Source: Lineus longissimus
Taxonomy: Eukaryota > Nemertea > Pilidiophora > Heteronemertea > Lineidae
DNA length: 64,000 nucleotides
Direction of reading: 5' to 3'
Assembly (NCBI RefSeq): GCF_910592395.1
Contig: NC_088315.1
Coordinates: 10,170,501 to 10,234,500 of the forward strand
Shown here: in pieces, positions 1 to 10,042 of the stretch
How positions within the stretch are numbered: position 1 is the stretch's first letter
Layout: the number at the start of each line of letters is the position of its first letter
Notes under the pieces: model-generated
Told to the model about the DNA's origin: nothing
The model's database searches: none
The model's input: the letters and a program-made list of their open reading frames with translations, nothing else
Translations under genes and position numbers: made by a program

Positions 1-492
1 ATGACTCGTCATTGACTGAGTGGTCATCATGACTATCTCGGTTTTTACTTTTGCCTTTCCCTTTGGTGGGGTTTGTCAGTGCCTTGGCTGGGGGAACATG
101 ATTCCGTGGCCTGTGAGTGTGATTTGTGCAATAGGGGAGGCCTGAGTCACTAAATGTAACGCCTCCGTTTCATAAAAGTAGCCTATTACAAATAGGCCTT
201 AAAGGTATAACTGAGTGGCACCAACATGTTGGTTTAGAAGGTCTAAGTATGCATTAAGACAACAATTAATTTAAAAAAAATCGATTTCAAGCAATGTGGT
301 TCGTTTTCTTTCAACTTTTATTCCCAAACCACGCCCATCCAATAAAAACGAAAATCTTCGGGAATCTTCGGGAATCTTCGGCGATGACGACAACAAAGGA
401 AGACCGAGCGCTCTCAGGAATATCATGGCGGACGGTGCAGTGCATTTGCATGTGAATAGTTTCTTGAGATATCATGCAAATTATCAATTGAT

Positions 493-708
493 ATGGTGAA
501 TAGATGTGTTTTGTTCGGCTGTAATGCCACGGCCGATGCATCGAGTGCTCTTTCGAAGCATTCATTCCCGAAAAAACCAGCAATTCGACGTCAGTGGGTG
601 AAGTTTGTACAAACAACGAGAGTGGACTTCGTGGATCCGAAACCGACCAACACTTCGGCCGTAGTGTGTTCAAAACACTTCACTGACGATTGTTTTGAAG
701 TACCATGA
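493..708 (+). CDS. THAP zinc-finger exon of a transposase
   Basis: The 71-residue reading frame starts MVNRCVLFGC and fits the C2CH THAP pattern: C5, C10, then C59 and H62 (CSKHF), with the conserved Trp at 35. THAP domains are sequence-specific DNA-binding zinc fingers found in P-element and Kolobok transposases and in domesticated host proteins. The frame stops right after DDCFEVP, before the usual C-terminal AVPTIF motif. Either the exon ends at a weak GT donor near 700, or the domain is truncated. The C-terminal exons of what looks like the same transposase lie on the same strand at 5050-5651, beyond the inserted Gypsy element. The THAP call is firm; membership of one gene with those exons is inferred. 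Confidence 0.75.
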   Translation: MVNRCVLFGCNATADASSALSKHSFPKKPAIRRQWVKFVQTTRVDFVDPKPTNTSAVVCSKHFTDDCFEVP

Positions 709-746
709 TTATTGTTTGCCCAGAACGAAAGTGGTTTTCAGGGAGC

Positions 747-849
747 AACTGCAAAATACCCGGGACACTCTGTGCTAAATGATAGGAATGTGTACATAAT
801 GTACAGAGGGACAGAGTGTACATACTACTGTCCCGGCTATTCTGCAGTT
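747..849. repeat. Imperfect stem-loop with 21-bp arms
   Basis: The arms at 747-767 and 829-849 are inverted copies with two mismatches (aactgca-aatacccgggaca type). They lie between the THAP exon and the Gypsy insertion. Function unknown; possibly a remnant of the deleted transposon interior. Confidence 0.6.
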
Positions 850-874
850 ATCGAAATGTTATTGTGTTGAATAC

Positions 875-1017
875 TGTTAATTGATTGAACTCGGAGCAGG
901 ATTCAACCAGAAGCGTCTGCTTTATTGAGCATGCGCATTAGGCATATAGACGTTACATAATACATGAATAGGTGGCAGCACCAGATGGTGTGTAGATTCA
1001 ATTAGATTATACTGACA
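875..1017 (-). repeat. Gypsy 3' LTR (143 bp)
   Basis: TG...CA boundaries. It matches 4617-4752 except for a 7-bp insertion near 889-895 and one substitution close to the end (gaca against gtca). Confidence 0.92.
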
Positions 1018-1105
1018 TCCCCCTTTGTTTCTCTTCTAAGAATATTATGTAATATCATATTTGATAATCCTGTTGAATTTTATATTACCACACTTGTGCC
1101 TAATG

Positions 1106-3325
1106 TCACTGTAAGTCCAATAGTCTATAATATGTGGTTTTGTGAATGAATGACCATTTATCGGCAAATTCCTTGAATTTTCTACTGGTGTATTGCGCAC
1201 CATTGTCAGTTAACAACGATTCAGGTATGCCATGCCTCGCGAATGTTTTCTTGATGTGATTTATCACTGTCTCTGAAGAAGTGTCCTCTAACATTTCGAC
1301 TTAAAAAAATCCGGAGTATGCATCTACTATGACTAAATAGTCCTTGCAATGAAAGTAGAACAAATCACTAGCTGTTTGTTGCCATGGTCTGGTTGGAGTT
1401 TCATTCGGTTTCAATGGCTCTTTCTGCTGTTTGCGCGAGAATTTCTGACAGACTCCGCATTTCGATACTTTATCGGTAATATCGGTTAGCATACCTGGCC
1501 AAAATAGCAATTCTTTTGCTCTGCGCTTACACATTTCTGTGCCTAGATGTCCTTGATGAATAATGTCTATCATTTCAGATCTGAGCGAACGCGGTACAAC
1601 TATGCGGTTGCCTTTGAATACCAGTCCTTCAGCTACATGATATTCGTCTTGGTCTTGCCAATATGGACCTAATGAATTGTCCAGGCTTCTTCTATGTTCA
1701 GGAAAACCATTTCTGATCGTTTCCTGTAGTTTCTGAAGTTCAGTGTCCTGAGCTGTTGCGATTTGAAGCTCTTTTAGTTTCTTATCGGATACTGCTAATG
1801 AGCTAATGAGCAAATGAACTTGAAGATTCACTTCTCTTTCCATGTCACTTTTCTCTTGACCGGGAAGATTGGCTCTCGATAGTGTATCTGCTACTACCAA
1901 TTGTTTTCCTGGGACATGCACTAACTTGAAGTTGTACTTCTGTAGTCGCAGTAGGAAGCGTTGTATCCTGGGTGGTGCTTTGAATAGCGGTTTTTTCAGA
2001 ATTGTTTCTAGCGGCTTATGATCAGACTCAATGAGAAAGTCGCGCCCATAAACATATTGGTGAAATTTCTCACATGCAAATGTTGCGGCTAATGTTTCCT
2101 TTTCAATTTGCGCGTAATTTTGTTCGCATGATGTTAAGGCTCTGGATGCGAAAGCAATCGGGTGGCGTTCCTGTAGCAATGCGGCTCCTATTCCGTCTTT
2201 TGACGCGTCGGCTATGACAGTCAGTTCCTTCTTAGGATCATAGTAACTTAATACTGGAGCTTCGGTTAGCTTTTGCTTTAACAGTTCAATTGCGTTTCTT
2301 TGTGGTTCATCCCAATGCCATTGAGTGTCCTTCTGGAGTAACTCGCGTAGCGGTGCGCTGATCTGCGATAAGTTCGGTATGAACTTTCCAAAGTATTGAA
2401 CCATGCCAATGAATCTCATCAATGTACTTTTATCTTCTGGATGTGGCATTTTGATGATCGCCTCTACCTTTGTCGGATTAGGTTTTACACCATTTTGTGT
2501 AAGCATGAGTCCTACATAAATGACCTCTGTTACACCTACGATGCATTTGGCTTGCTTGAGTTTGAGTCCTACTTCGCGAAGACGATTAAGAACTTTGCGC
2601 AATCTGACATCGTGTTCTTCTTTAGTATCTGCATATACTAAAATGTCATCGACTGATTTACAGCATCCTTCCAGTCCTTCCAATATCTGTGCTAGTATCT
2701 TCTGAAACACCTCAGAAGCTGAAGATATACCAAACGGTAAACGTAGAAAACGAAATCTACCGAAACACGTGTTGAAAGTTGTGAGTCTTGAACTCGCGTG
2801 GTCAAGCTTAATGTGCCAAAACGAACTCGATGCGTCGAGGACAGAGAAATATTTCGCGCCTGCTAGTTTTGCACTGATATCATCTGCTGTTGGTAATTCG
2901 TAATGTTCACGTCTAATTGCTTGATTAAGCTCTTTAGGATCTAAACATATTCGCAAACTACCATCCGGCTTTTCTACGCATACAATAGGATTGACCCAAT
3001 CGGTGGGCTCATCCACGCTTTTCATAATGTTCTGTTCTTGCATTTTTGACAGTTCAGCTTTAAGTCTAGGTTTTAAAGCTTCCGGCATTTTCCTTGGCGG
3101 ATAAATCACTGGATTCGCGTTTTCCTTGAGACTTATGTGATGATCAGGGACTTTGAGACAACCAATCCCATGAAATAAATCTTCGTATTCGTCAAGAATA
3201 GCTTGAGATTTGCTATCTGATTTCGCAATGCGTTTGGGCTGATTGGTTTTCCCAATCGTAGTTTCGGTTTCAGTTTCAGAACCATTGTTAGTGCTAGATC
3301 TCACATCGTAAATGCGTTTCAACAA
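1106..3325 (-). pseudogene. pol: Gypsy pol: reverse transcriptase, RNase H, truncated integrase
   Basis: The 674-codon frame contains reverse transcriptase (fingers and palm, with SVDDILVY at the YxDD position near 2650), RNase H (TVIADASKDGIGAALL) and the integrase HHCC zinc domain (HQGH ... CGVC). An in-frame TAA at 1301-1303, after DAYSGFF, interrupts integrase. The same frame resumes immediately and contains LLTDNGAQY, then ends near 1106 before the catalytic Glu and the whole integrase C-terminus. This is therefore one nonsense mutation plus a deletion, not a frameshift. There is no ATG at the 5' end; pol was probably translated as one polyprotein with gag-pro. Confidence 0.92.
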
Positions 3326-3327
3326 TC

Positions 3328-4584
3328 CTAGGTGAACACTTGACTTTGCTCCCAGAATAGCTTCAGTTTTGACATAGCTACGATGAATTCGATTTGATAA
3401 TCGCGGTTTTTATGCGTACATGTGAGACTACACTTGCCACGAACTTTGATTTCCGATCCGTCGTATGTTGACAATTTCACGTTCCTGACTTGTGACAACG
3501 CTGGCGCTTTCCGAATTTTACGAAACATGTAATACGGAATTACGTTAGCCTGTGCTCCCGTATCTATTTTGAATAGCATTTTGTCGCGTTTTGGACCTAT
3601 TGGCAGTTGTACATGCCATTGCGCTTCATTATCATGCATATCTGATGATTTCGGTTTTGAATTGACTGTTCCAATGAACAATTGTTCGAACTGTTGCAAG
3701 TTGTCGTCATCTTCTTCATCGTATTGACATACTGCATGAACACTTTTCCCGAATTTTCCTTGATGGCTACGTTTCGTAGATCGACAAAATCTTTCGTAAT
3801 GATTTTTCTTTCCACAACCCCGGCATGATTTTCCGTATGCAGGACATTGTTTGGGAAGATGTTGCCTACCGCAATTTCCACAGTCATTGCCTTGACCATG
3901 AAAATTAGACGTTTTTGAGTCTTTGGACTTGGTTCCTGCCGACTTTTTCGACCACTTGTTGATTTTGTTTACACTCGAAGTACCCGTATGTACACTGCCA
4001 TGTACACGGCTTGCACTGTTGCTTACGTTCGCACTTGCGGACGTCGACGAACTCAGGTTTTCTAGATGTGATTTTGACAGTTCTGCGGCTCGGCAAATGT
4101 CAATAGCTTTGGATAAATCTAGTGTTCTTTCTCTCAGGAGTCTTTCTCTGACATTGTTTGACCTAATACCATAGACTCTTCGGTCTTTTATCAATGAATC
4201 TGAAAGAGTTCCGTACTCACAAGTTTTTGACTTGTTGCGGAGGTCCGTGAGAAAATTATCGAATGTTTCGCCGTCCAGCTGTATTCTTGAATTAAATACG
4301 TGCCTTTCGTAGGTTACATTCTTCTTCGGAGTGCAATATTGTTCAAACTTCTCCACCAGTGGATCGTATTTGTCTTTTTCTGCGTCGGTAAACACAAAAC
4401 TTGTGTAAATTTCGACGGCTTCTTCTCCGATCGAGCTGAGCAGGGTCGCGCACTGCAGATCCTCTCCCTTCGATCGTAGATCTGTGGCAATTCGGTACCA
4501 TTCGAATTGTTGTCGCCACTTTCGCCAATTCTCGGCGGTGTTACCTTCCACTCTAAGTGGTTTTGGAGGTTTGAGACCTTCCAT
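3328..4584 (-). pseudogene. gag: Gypsy gag-protease
   Basis: 418 codons from MEGLKPPKPLRVEG at 4584, about 30 nt inside the leader. The product has a capsid-like region, two CCHC knuckles (CGNCGRQHLPKQC and CRGCGKKNHYERFC) and an aspartic protease (KIDTGAQANV). It ends out of frame with pol. In the other frame the ILGAK motif that normally follows protease can be read at about 3340-3358 and leads straight into pol. A single-base indel there is the simplest explanation; a programmed -1 shift is less likely, because gag-pro-pol is then continuous. Confidence 0.9.
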
Positions 4585-4616
4585 TGTGGTTTAAATCGGC
4601 CAAACTTCTGACACCA

Positions 4617-4752
4617 TGTTAATTGATTGAGCAGGATTCAACCAGAAGCGTCTGCTTTATTGAGCATGCGCATTAGGCATATAGACGTTACATAATACAT
4701 GAATAGGTGGCAGCACCAGATGGTGTGTAGATTCAATTAGATTATACTGTCA
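4617..4752 (-). repeat. Gypsy 5' LTR (136 bp)
   Basis: TG...CA boundaries, followed on the minus strand by the tRNA-Leu primer binding site at 4605-4616. Close identity to the other LTR implies a fairly recent insertion. Confidence 0.92.
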
Positions 4753-5049
4753 AATACTCAGGTGATGTGGGCATGTACAGTACATGGTTATATAGCCTAC
4801 ATATAAGCCAGGCCTGACATTGACATATTTAGCATATGCATAGGGCCTTGCACGCAGGCAGGCATGGTCTATCAGTCTTGTGTGATGTGTCGTATGACTT
4901 CGTTTAATGGTTATGACATTTCCACTTGGCACTCAACTATTGTACCCATCAATGTAGTTTTTTAAAGACTACATAAGCACAAGCATACATAATTATGCCA
5001 AACTGACCGCTCACATTCACATGTTAATATGTTTCTACTTGTAGGCTAG

Positions 5050-5651
5050 TTAGCTGGACTCCACTTCAATGAGAACAGTGGCAGGGACCAAGCCAAACTC
5101 GAGAATGGGGCAGAACAATTCAATGTTTTATTCCCCAAATTCAAGAAGGGAGGCTTTTCAGTGAAACGTGTTCTGACCAAGTACACATTCAGTAAGTCTG
5201 TATTATTTTGTTCTAAAAAAATAGGCCAGGTGAAGGAATCTACGATGTTCCCCAGCGGATGAGTACCATTTCCAAAGTAATACTACAGGGTGGTCCATGA
5301 AAAGTGTCCCTAGCCAGTCTTTCAAGTGAATGGGGAAACGCTTCAAAACATCCTGTAATTAGAATGTGCTGGCAGTTTTCAAATGAACACATATATGTAA
5401 TTTGAAATATTGACCAGCCCCTTTTCCTAGGTCACCGCTGAGTAATTGCTGTTCATCACCACAACTGTCTTTTTTCAGACTATGTGACTGAACTTCAGAA
5501 AGAGGTGTGCAGAATCATCCGAGCTGGAGAAATCTGTCAGAATGAAGAACCCCCAGCCCCACTTTCCAGCGCCTTCGAACATCTGGATAAGCAGGAAGCC
5601 ATCAACAGATACCGGAGTGGAAAACGCTACGTGGAGCATGTGGGGAAATAA
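5050..5651 (+). CDS. C-terminal exons of a THAP-type transposase (two exons)
   Basis: Exon 5050-5191 follows an AG acceptor and ends at a canonical gtaagt donor (5192). Exon 5479-5651 follows a pyrimidine tract and cag, and ends in TAA. Joined, they give 104 codons with no internal stop. The first part reads LAGLHFNENSGRDQAK, then FPKFKKGGFSVKRV. The second contains YVTELQKEV and a proline-rich stretch, and ends RYVEHVGK. From memory, the HxNEN...RxQA and FPKxKKGG blocks sit at the C-terminus of a family of THAP-domain transposase-like proteins in aquatic animals. The catalytic core that should precede it is absent from this window. The tail-to-tail neighbour is the ballast gene, 288 bp away. 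Confidence 0.68.
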
Positions 5652-5939
5652 CTTGTGTTGGACTTCTAGATTCCAGTGTGAACTGTATGTGGTGGGAGCA
5701 TATTTGGTTTGACGATCATCTATCACAAATTGCATGCCTGGCCTTGGGCCTAGTCATCATTGATTTTGTACAGATCCTGTTTAACAAACATAACATCACC
5801 AGTATTGGCATTTTATATGAGCAATGTATTTAAAATTTGAAACTTTAAAATTTTGTACAGATTAACAAATACATGCAACTGAACACAATTTTTCTTGTTC
5901 GTCAATGTCATTGTACTTCATAGTCCCTATAGTCAGTGT

Positions 5940-6336
5940 CTAGTCAGAGTCCCCGTGATGAAAACCTCTGAATTCAGCATCCTCCTCGAGTACGGGGGGC
6001 ATGAACTGTGCCCTTGTCCGACTCACTGCACATGATGGCAAAACCACACGGACATCCCGCCCCAGAAACCCCCAACACCACTTCGCTAACTGTCTGTAGC
6101 TTATGTGCCGCATCCTCTTCTCATACGGCCCATCATATGCTGCCCGACCATACTGCTGTCTGTATTGAAGCCAGGCCACCTGCAGGACATGATGGTCCAG
6201 GCAAACTGGGTGTTGGATGATACATGTTGTCCCCTCGGCCTCTATCTCTGCCATCTTGTCTTGGACCCTTTGGATCTCGTGGCAGCACGTACATTCATCT
6301 TCTTTTTGCTGGATCTGGCAGTTGTCGCAGTGGCAC
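5940..6336 (-). CDS. P2X7 C-terminal ballast-domain protein, last exon
   Basis: The exon begins after a tttcag acceptor (6337-6339) and runs to the TAG at 5940. It has the features of the P2X7 intracellular ballast domain: CHCDNC, then ECTCCHE, VCLDHHVLQVAWLQYR, YRQLAKWCWGFLGRDVRV and VVLPSCAV. In P2X7 the clustered cysteines hold zinc and the domain binds guanine nucleotide. No P2X channel domain or membrane segment is present, so this is a soluble stand-alone version, as known from many invertebrates. Reading phase requires two bases from the previous exon. The gene is transcribed towards the transposase exons and lies inside the TTAA element. Confidence 0.85.
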
Positions 6337-6751
6337 CTGAAATGATAGCAATATAGGCCTGTATTTATCATATCAGTGACAGTGACTTTGTAGTCATGAG
6401 CTTAATAAACAGTGTCATGGTAGCAGTACATGGTCGACCTTATTCACGAAGTAAGTCCACGCAACGTTAATAAGAGTACACAAATCTTTTGTGAGTTGGG
6501 ATTGAACAAAAGGTCACCCGCAAACGGACAATAGCTCATGCACTGCGTAAAGTCATGAGGCCTTTGTGAATATGGTCCCTGGTATACGGTACCGGTAGAT
6601 AGTTGGCGATGGTACTGGTAGGTAGGTAGGCTCTTCATTTATAGTGTTCAGTGGGTGACAGTGCTTGAAAATAATGGCCTCCGTCTCCAACATGCTGGTC
6701 ACGGGTGTCTAGATAAAACAATAAAACTGTAATATTCCATACCAGTCAAGA
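6337..6751 (-). other. Putative intron of the ballast gene
   Basis: No open frame of interest. A gtatgg donor-like site sits near 6740, but after the in-frame stop of the upstream exon, so its use is doubtful. Confidence 0.35.
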
Positions 6752-7045
6752 TTATCTCGCCTCGTTGGCCGCTGTTCTTCTTCTGCTACTACAGCTGCCT
6801 GCGCATGTATGAACATGCTGATGCTGTACTTCCACTTGTTCAGGTACGGGTTCAAACATGTAGGGTTCTATCGGTCCAGGAACTGACTCTGGATCCCCAA
6901 CATCGCCGAATAACTCATCATCATCACCACTATCGTAATCGGCAGCAATAAATTGGCTGAGAGCAGACGATGAAGTACTGCAATCGCTACAAATTGATGA
7001 AGAATCGCTTTCGCTGTATGCATTCGCCATGTTTGTTTGGTTCTG
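6752..7045 (-). CDS. Acidic N-terminal exon of the ballast-domain protein
   Basis: The open frame is rich in Ser, Asp and Glu (MANAYSESDSSS, then DYDSGDDDELFG). It contains IEPYMFEPVPEQ, resembling the PYxFEP motif that precedes ballast domains in invertebrate proteins. The best start is the Met at about 7030 (aacATGgcg context) rather than the upstream Met at 7075. The frame stops at 6752. I could not find a donor that joins in phase with the exon at 6336, so an extra small exon or a mutation may lie in 6337-6751. The right end of the TTAA element is only about 230 bp upstream, so the promoter must be short. Confidence 0.6.
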   Translation of the reverse strand, partial: QNQTNMANAYSESDSSSICSDCSTSSSALSQFIAADYDSGDDDELFGDVGDPESVPGPIEPYMFEPVPEQVEVQHQHVHTCAGSCSSRRRTAANEAR

Positions 7046-7579
7046 ATATTCCTGAGATGCCTGAGATGACGTCACTTCCTGTCTGGCCGACGAGTGATTT
7101 TCGTTTTCGCAGGTGGCGGGATTTACAATTTACAAAAGCTGATTGTGCTGAACCTGCTAAATCAATCATGTTGGAATATCAGTGTATACCTTATTTAGTT
7201 AGTAAACTTGCCATTATATAAAAAGAATGGTTTAGAGAAATCAAAAGCCGTTATACCTTTAAATACAATGTAGGCCTACTCGTAAGTCGTATGAAAAATG
7301 TAGGCCTCGGACTACTTCTCAATCTGTAACGTTGTACGATATTGTATCGCCACTTTTTACAGGGGTCTAGCGTCATGACGTAAATACTAAATGGCCTAGC
7401 CTACCGCAACCTATGAATATAAGTAAATTAAGACCTATGCTAAGTGACTTGCCTTCATCCGCTTGAAATCCCAGTGATTTTCTTCCTCACATTCACTGTC
7501 AACATTCTCCGTTCCAGGATCGAGGTCGAGCAGGAATCCCATCTCCTGTTCATTTGCATCTTCAGTTGGGTATCAGGCT

Positions 7580-7803
7580 GTTTCGCTACATTGCCAGTTC
7601 GCTACAAGTCGTTTCGCTACATGTGGCGGTCGTTTCGCTACATGGTAGGTCGTTTCGCTACATGGGTGGAGTCGTTTCGCTACATGATGGGTACGGTCGT
7701 TTCGCTACATGGAGGACGTTTCGCTACATGGGTGGAGTCGTTTCGCTACATGGATGTAGGTAATTTCGCTACATCGTAGGTCGTTTCGCTACATGGGTGG
7801 AGT
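7580..7803. repeat. Tandem TTTCGCTACATGG subrepeats, left arm
   Basis: About ten units of 18-24 bp with variable linkers. Long open frames across it (repeating SFRYMGG-like peptides) are by-products of the repeat. Confidence 0.93.
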
Positions 7804-8245
7804 CATTATTTTTTCAAGTTTGTGCTAAACTCCGGGCTAAATATTTGTTGTGAATTTAGGGAAAAAAATGCTCGAGTATACTGCAATCAAGATGTACAGA
7901 CCGGGGGAGCTGGCGGTACGTACCCATAGGTCTTTGCGGTAGTCTCGCGCGTACCGGATATAACCCATCAAGCTTTTCTCCTTCAGAGAAATACTGCGTT
8001 GCGCTCAAGTGCCTTATAAGGCTGTGAACAAAATTAACGTTCGACCAATGAGAAAGCCACATTACCCTGCATACGAGGTTGGACGCGTGATCACTAAATG
8101 ACAAGTAAAAATAGAATCAGACCACATGTTTCTATATGTCAGAATGCTGCCGTTTGCGCTGTAGTACACGTGTGTTGTCCAAATTTTCGATTTCAAGCAA
8201 GTTTAAGGCCAACCTCGTGTCCACCAGACTAATGCATAATTGGCA

Positions 8246-8286
8246 GTTGAGCGCAACGCAGTATTTCTCTGAAGGAGAAAAGCTTG
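8246..8286 (+). repeat. Extra copy of a 41-bp inner-arm segment
   Basis: Matches 9609-9649 in the same orientation (ttgagcgcaacgcag...). It suggests a past rearrangement inside the foldback interior. Confidence 0.75.
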
Positions 8287-8991
8287 ACGCAAGGGCCCAA
8301 CGCGCCGCGTAGCGGCAAAAAAGCGAAGCTGGCAAAACATTTATAACGGGTCACCGTCACTTATTATTGGACTTATAGCGCATTTACGGGGTTGCAACTA
8401 TTTTGCTTTATAGTGTCACCAGGAAAGAAAAGCATGCGACCTAACGCCGATCTATTTGTATAAACTGATAATCGGAAGGTATATAGTAGGAAATATCAAT
8501 AAAATAATCATTCCATGTCGTCTTTTGAGGGCATTTTTGATTGTAAAAAATATATGTGTACGTCACCGGAGTCTCTGCAATGATAATTTTATCACAGCAG
8601 TCTCGCGCAAGTAGAAGTTCTTTACCTATTAGTTCTTCACTTATTAGTCTCAATGTCTGGCGCAAAGCCAGACGTTTTCCATTACGATTTCACTATACGA
8701 TGTTTGACAAAAAGGAGCAGTGCGCGAGATATGCTAATGAGCAGACTTCCCTCGCTTGAGTTTCGGAAGAATGTTCCATATCGCGCTAAGCTGACCACTG
8801 CTGACCATGACAGACGTGCATTGGACTGGTACAGGTTGGAACTGAACATTGAATATGCTGGTGGTGACGCTTTCTGATGAGAAGTTGGTCGTGACTGATG
8901 CAGTATCCTTGGACTTGTCCACAGCATCGTTCAATCATTGCTCTCTAAGCTGCCTTGATTCTGTACTTACCCAAATACTGAGACCAAATGC

Positions 8992-9055
8992 CTGTTGACT
9001 GTGCTTTAAGAGAGACTGGCGCCATGCCTAGTCTCTCTTAAAGCACAGTCAACAG
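8992..9055. repeat. Perfect 26-bp inverted repeat with 12-nt loop
   Basis: Arms 8992-9017 and 9030-9055 are exact reverse complements, with loop ggcgccatgcct. The size fits a hairpin precursor RNA or the centre of a tiny palindromic insertion. No coding frame crosses it. Confidence 0.9.
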
Positions 9056-9151
9056 ACACCAACCCCCTCAGACTCAGAAACCACAAACGCCCAACCCTTC
9101 CTGCTACCTTAATACTTCTGGATAGGTTATATCTTGATAGGTTATAACCCA

Positions 9152-9385
9152 AAGGCCTCCAAATCTGCGTTGGAGTGCGTTTGAATGACCCCTGTCAATC
9201 AATAATAAAGTACGAACACGGATACGGACGACGAGCGAGCCAACGCGAAGGCCTTGCAAAGGCCTCCAAATCTGCGTTGGAGTGCGTTTGAATGACCCCT
9301 GTCAATCAATAATAAGTACGTATACACGGATAGACGATTGAGCGAGCCAACGCGAAGGCCTTGCAAAGGCCTCCAAATCTGCGTT
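9152..9385. repeat. Tandem repeat of about 110 bp, about 2.2 copies
   Basis: Units begin aaggcctccaaatctgcg and end with gagcgagccaacgcgaaggcc. The copies differ by small indels near cggatacggacg and cggatagacg. Confidence 0.85.
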
Positions 9386-9810
9386 GAATGAAGCGACCGG
9401 CAAAGTTTAAACGTGGCATCAGCGTACCAGGTCTTTGCTTTACTCAGGAGGTGGATTTGTTCATCTGTTGCGAAGATGAAATGCCGGCGATCTCGGACAT
9501 TAATGTCAGCTTTAAAACAGTTGCCCCTCGCGTTTGCATTGATGTCCGGCCGAAATGTGGCTTTCTCATTGGTCGAACGTTAATTTTGTTCACAGCCTTA
9601 TAAGGCACTTGAGCGCAACGCAGTATTTCTCTGAAGGAGAAAAGCTTGATGGGTTATATCCGGTACGCGCGAGACTACCGCAAAGACTTATGGGTACGTA
9701 CCGCCAGCTCCCCCGGTCTGTACATCTTGATTGTAGTATACTCGAGCATTTTTTCCCTAAATTCACAACAAATATTTAGCCCGGAGTTTAGCACAAACTT
9801 GAAAAAATAA

Positions 9811-10042
9811 TGACTCCACCCATGTAGCGAAACGACCTACGATGTAGCGAAATTACCAACATCCATGTAGCGAAACGACTCCACCCATGTAGCGAAACGT
9901 CCTCAATGTAGCGAAACGACCGTACCCATCATGTAGCGAAACGACTCCACCCATGTAGCGAAACGACCTACCATGTAGCAAAACGACCGCCACATGTAGC
10001 GAAACGACTGGTAGCGAACTGGCAATGTAGCGAAACGACAGT
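9811..10042. repeat. Tandem CCATGTAGCGAAA subrepeats, right arm
   Basis: Inverted counterpart of 7580-7803, with matching unit order and linkers. The only clear differences are small indels and a few substitutions. Confidence 0.93.

Larger units (their letters stand above)
875..4752 (-). mobile_element. Ty3/Gypsy LTR retrotransposon, decayed
   Basis: LTRs (875-1017 and 4617-4752) flank gag-pro-pol read on the minus strand. The target duplication aatac is present at 870-874 and 4753-4757. The primer binding site lies directly inside the 5' LTR at 4605-4616 (TGGTGTCAGAAG on the minus strand, matching the 3' end of a tRNA-Leu). A purine tract at 1018-1034 abuts the 3' LTR. The gag style and the very short LTRs recall Mag/SURL-type Gypsy elements. 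The copy is dead: gag-pro and pol are out of frame, integrase has a stop, and the integrase C-terminus is missing. It inserted inside the TTAA element, so it is younger than that element. Confidence 0.93.
203..7258. mobile_element. TTAA-flanked DNA transposon, Kolobok-like, with two convergent genes
   Basis: The left end reads TTAA then AGGTATAAC (199-211). The right end reads GTTATACCT then TTAA (7250-7262). This is a 9-bp terminal inverted repeat with a TTAA target duplication. Inside, in order, are a THAP exon (+), C-terminal transposase exons (+) and a ballast-domain gene (-), with a Ty3/Gypsy element nested at 875-4752. Removing that guest and one copy of its target duplication leaves about 3.17 kb. 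Only about 0.45 kb of that separates the THAP exon from the C-terminal exons, so the catalytic core has been deleted. THAP transposases with TTAA targets are typical of the Kolobok superfamily. The assignment is inferred from the short ends and the gene content. Confidence 0.62.

Noticed and set aside
3328-3360. Programmed -1 frameshift between Gypsy gag-pro and pol
   Set aside because: The ILGAK motif reads smoothly in the pol frame and no slippery heptamer is evident; a one-base indel in a decayed copy is simpler.
7444-7779. Frame encoding a repeated SFRYM peptide
   Set aside because: Entirely a translation of the TTTCGCTACATGG subrepeats of the foldback arm; the mirror frame at 9853-10227 behaves the same beyond its first 50 residues.
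7580-7803. CRISPR-like array
   Set aside because: Regularly repeated words, but the unit is short with variable linkers, mirrored in the opposite arm of a transposon in a eukaryotic sequence, and there are no cas genes.
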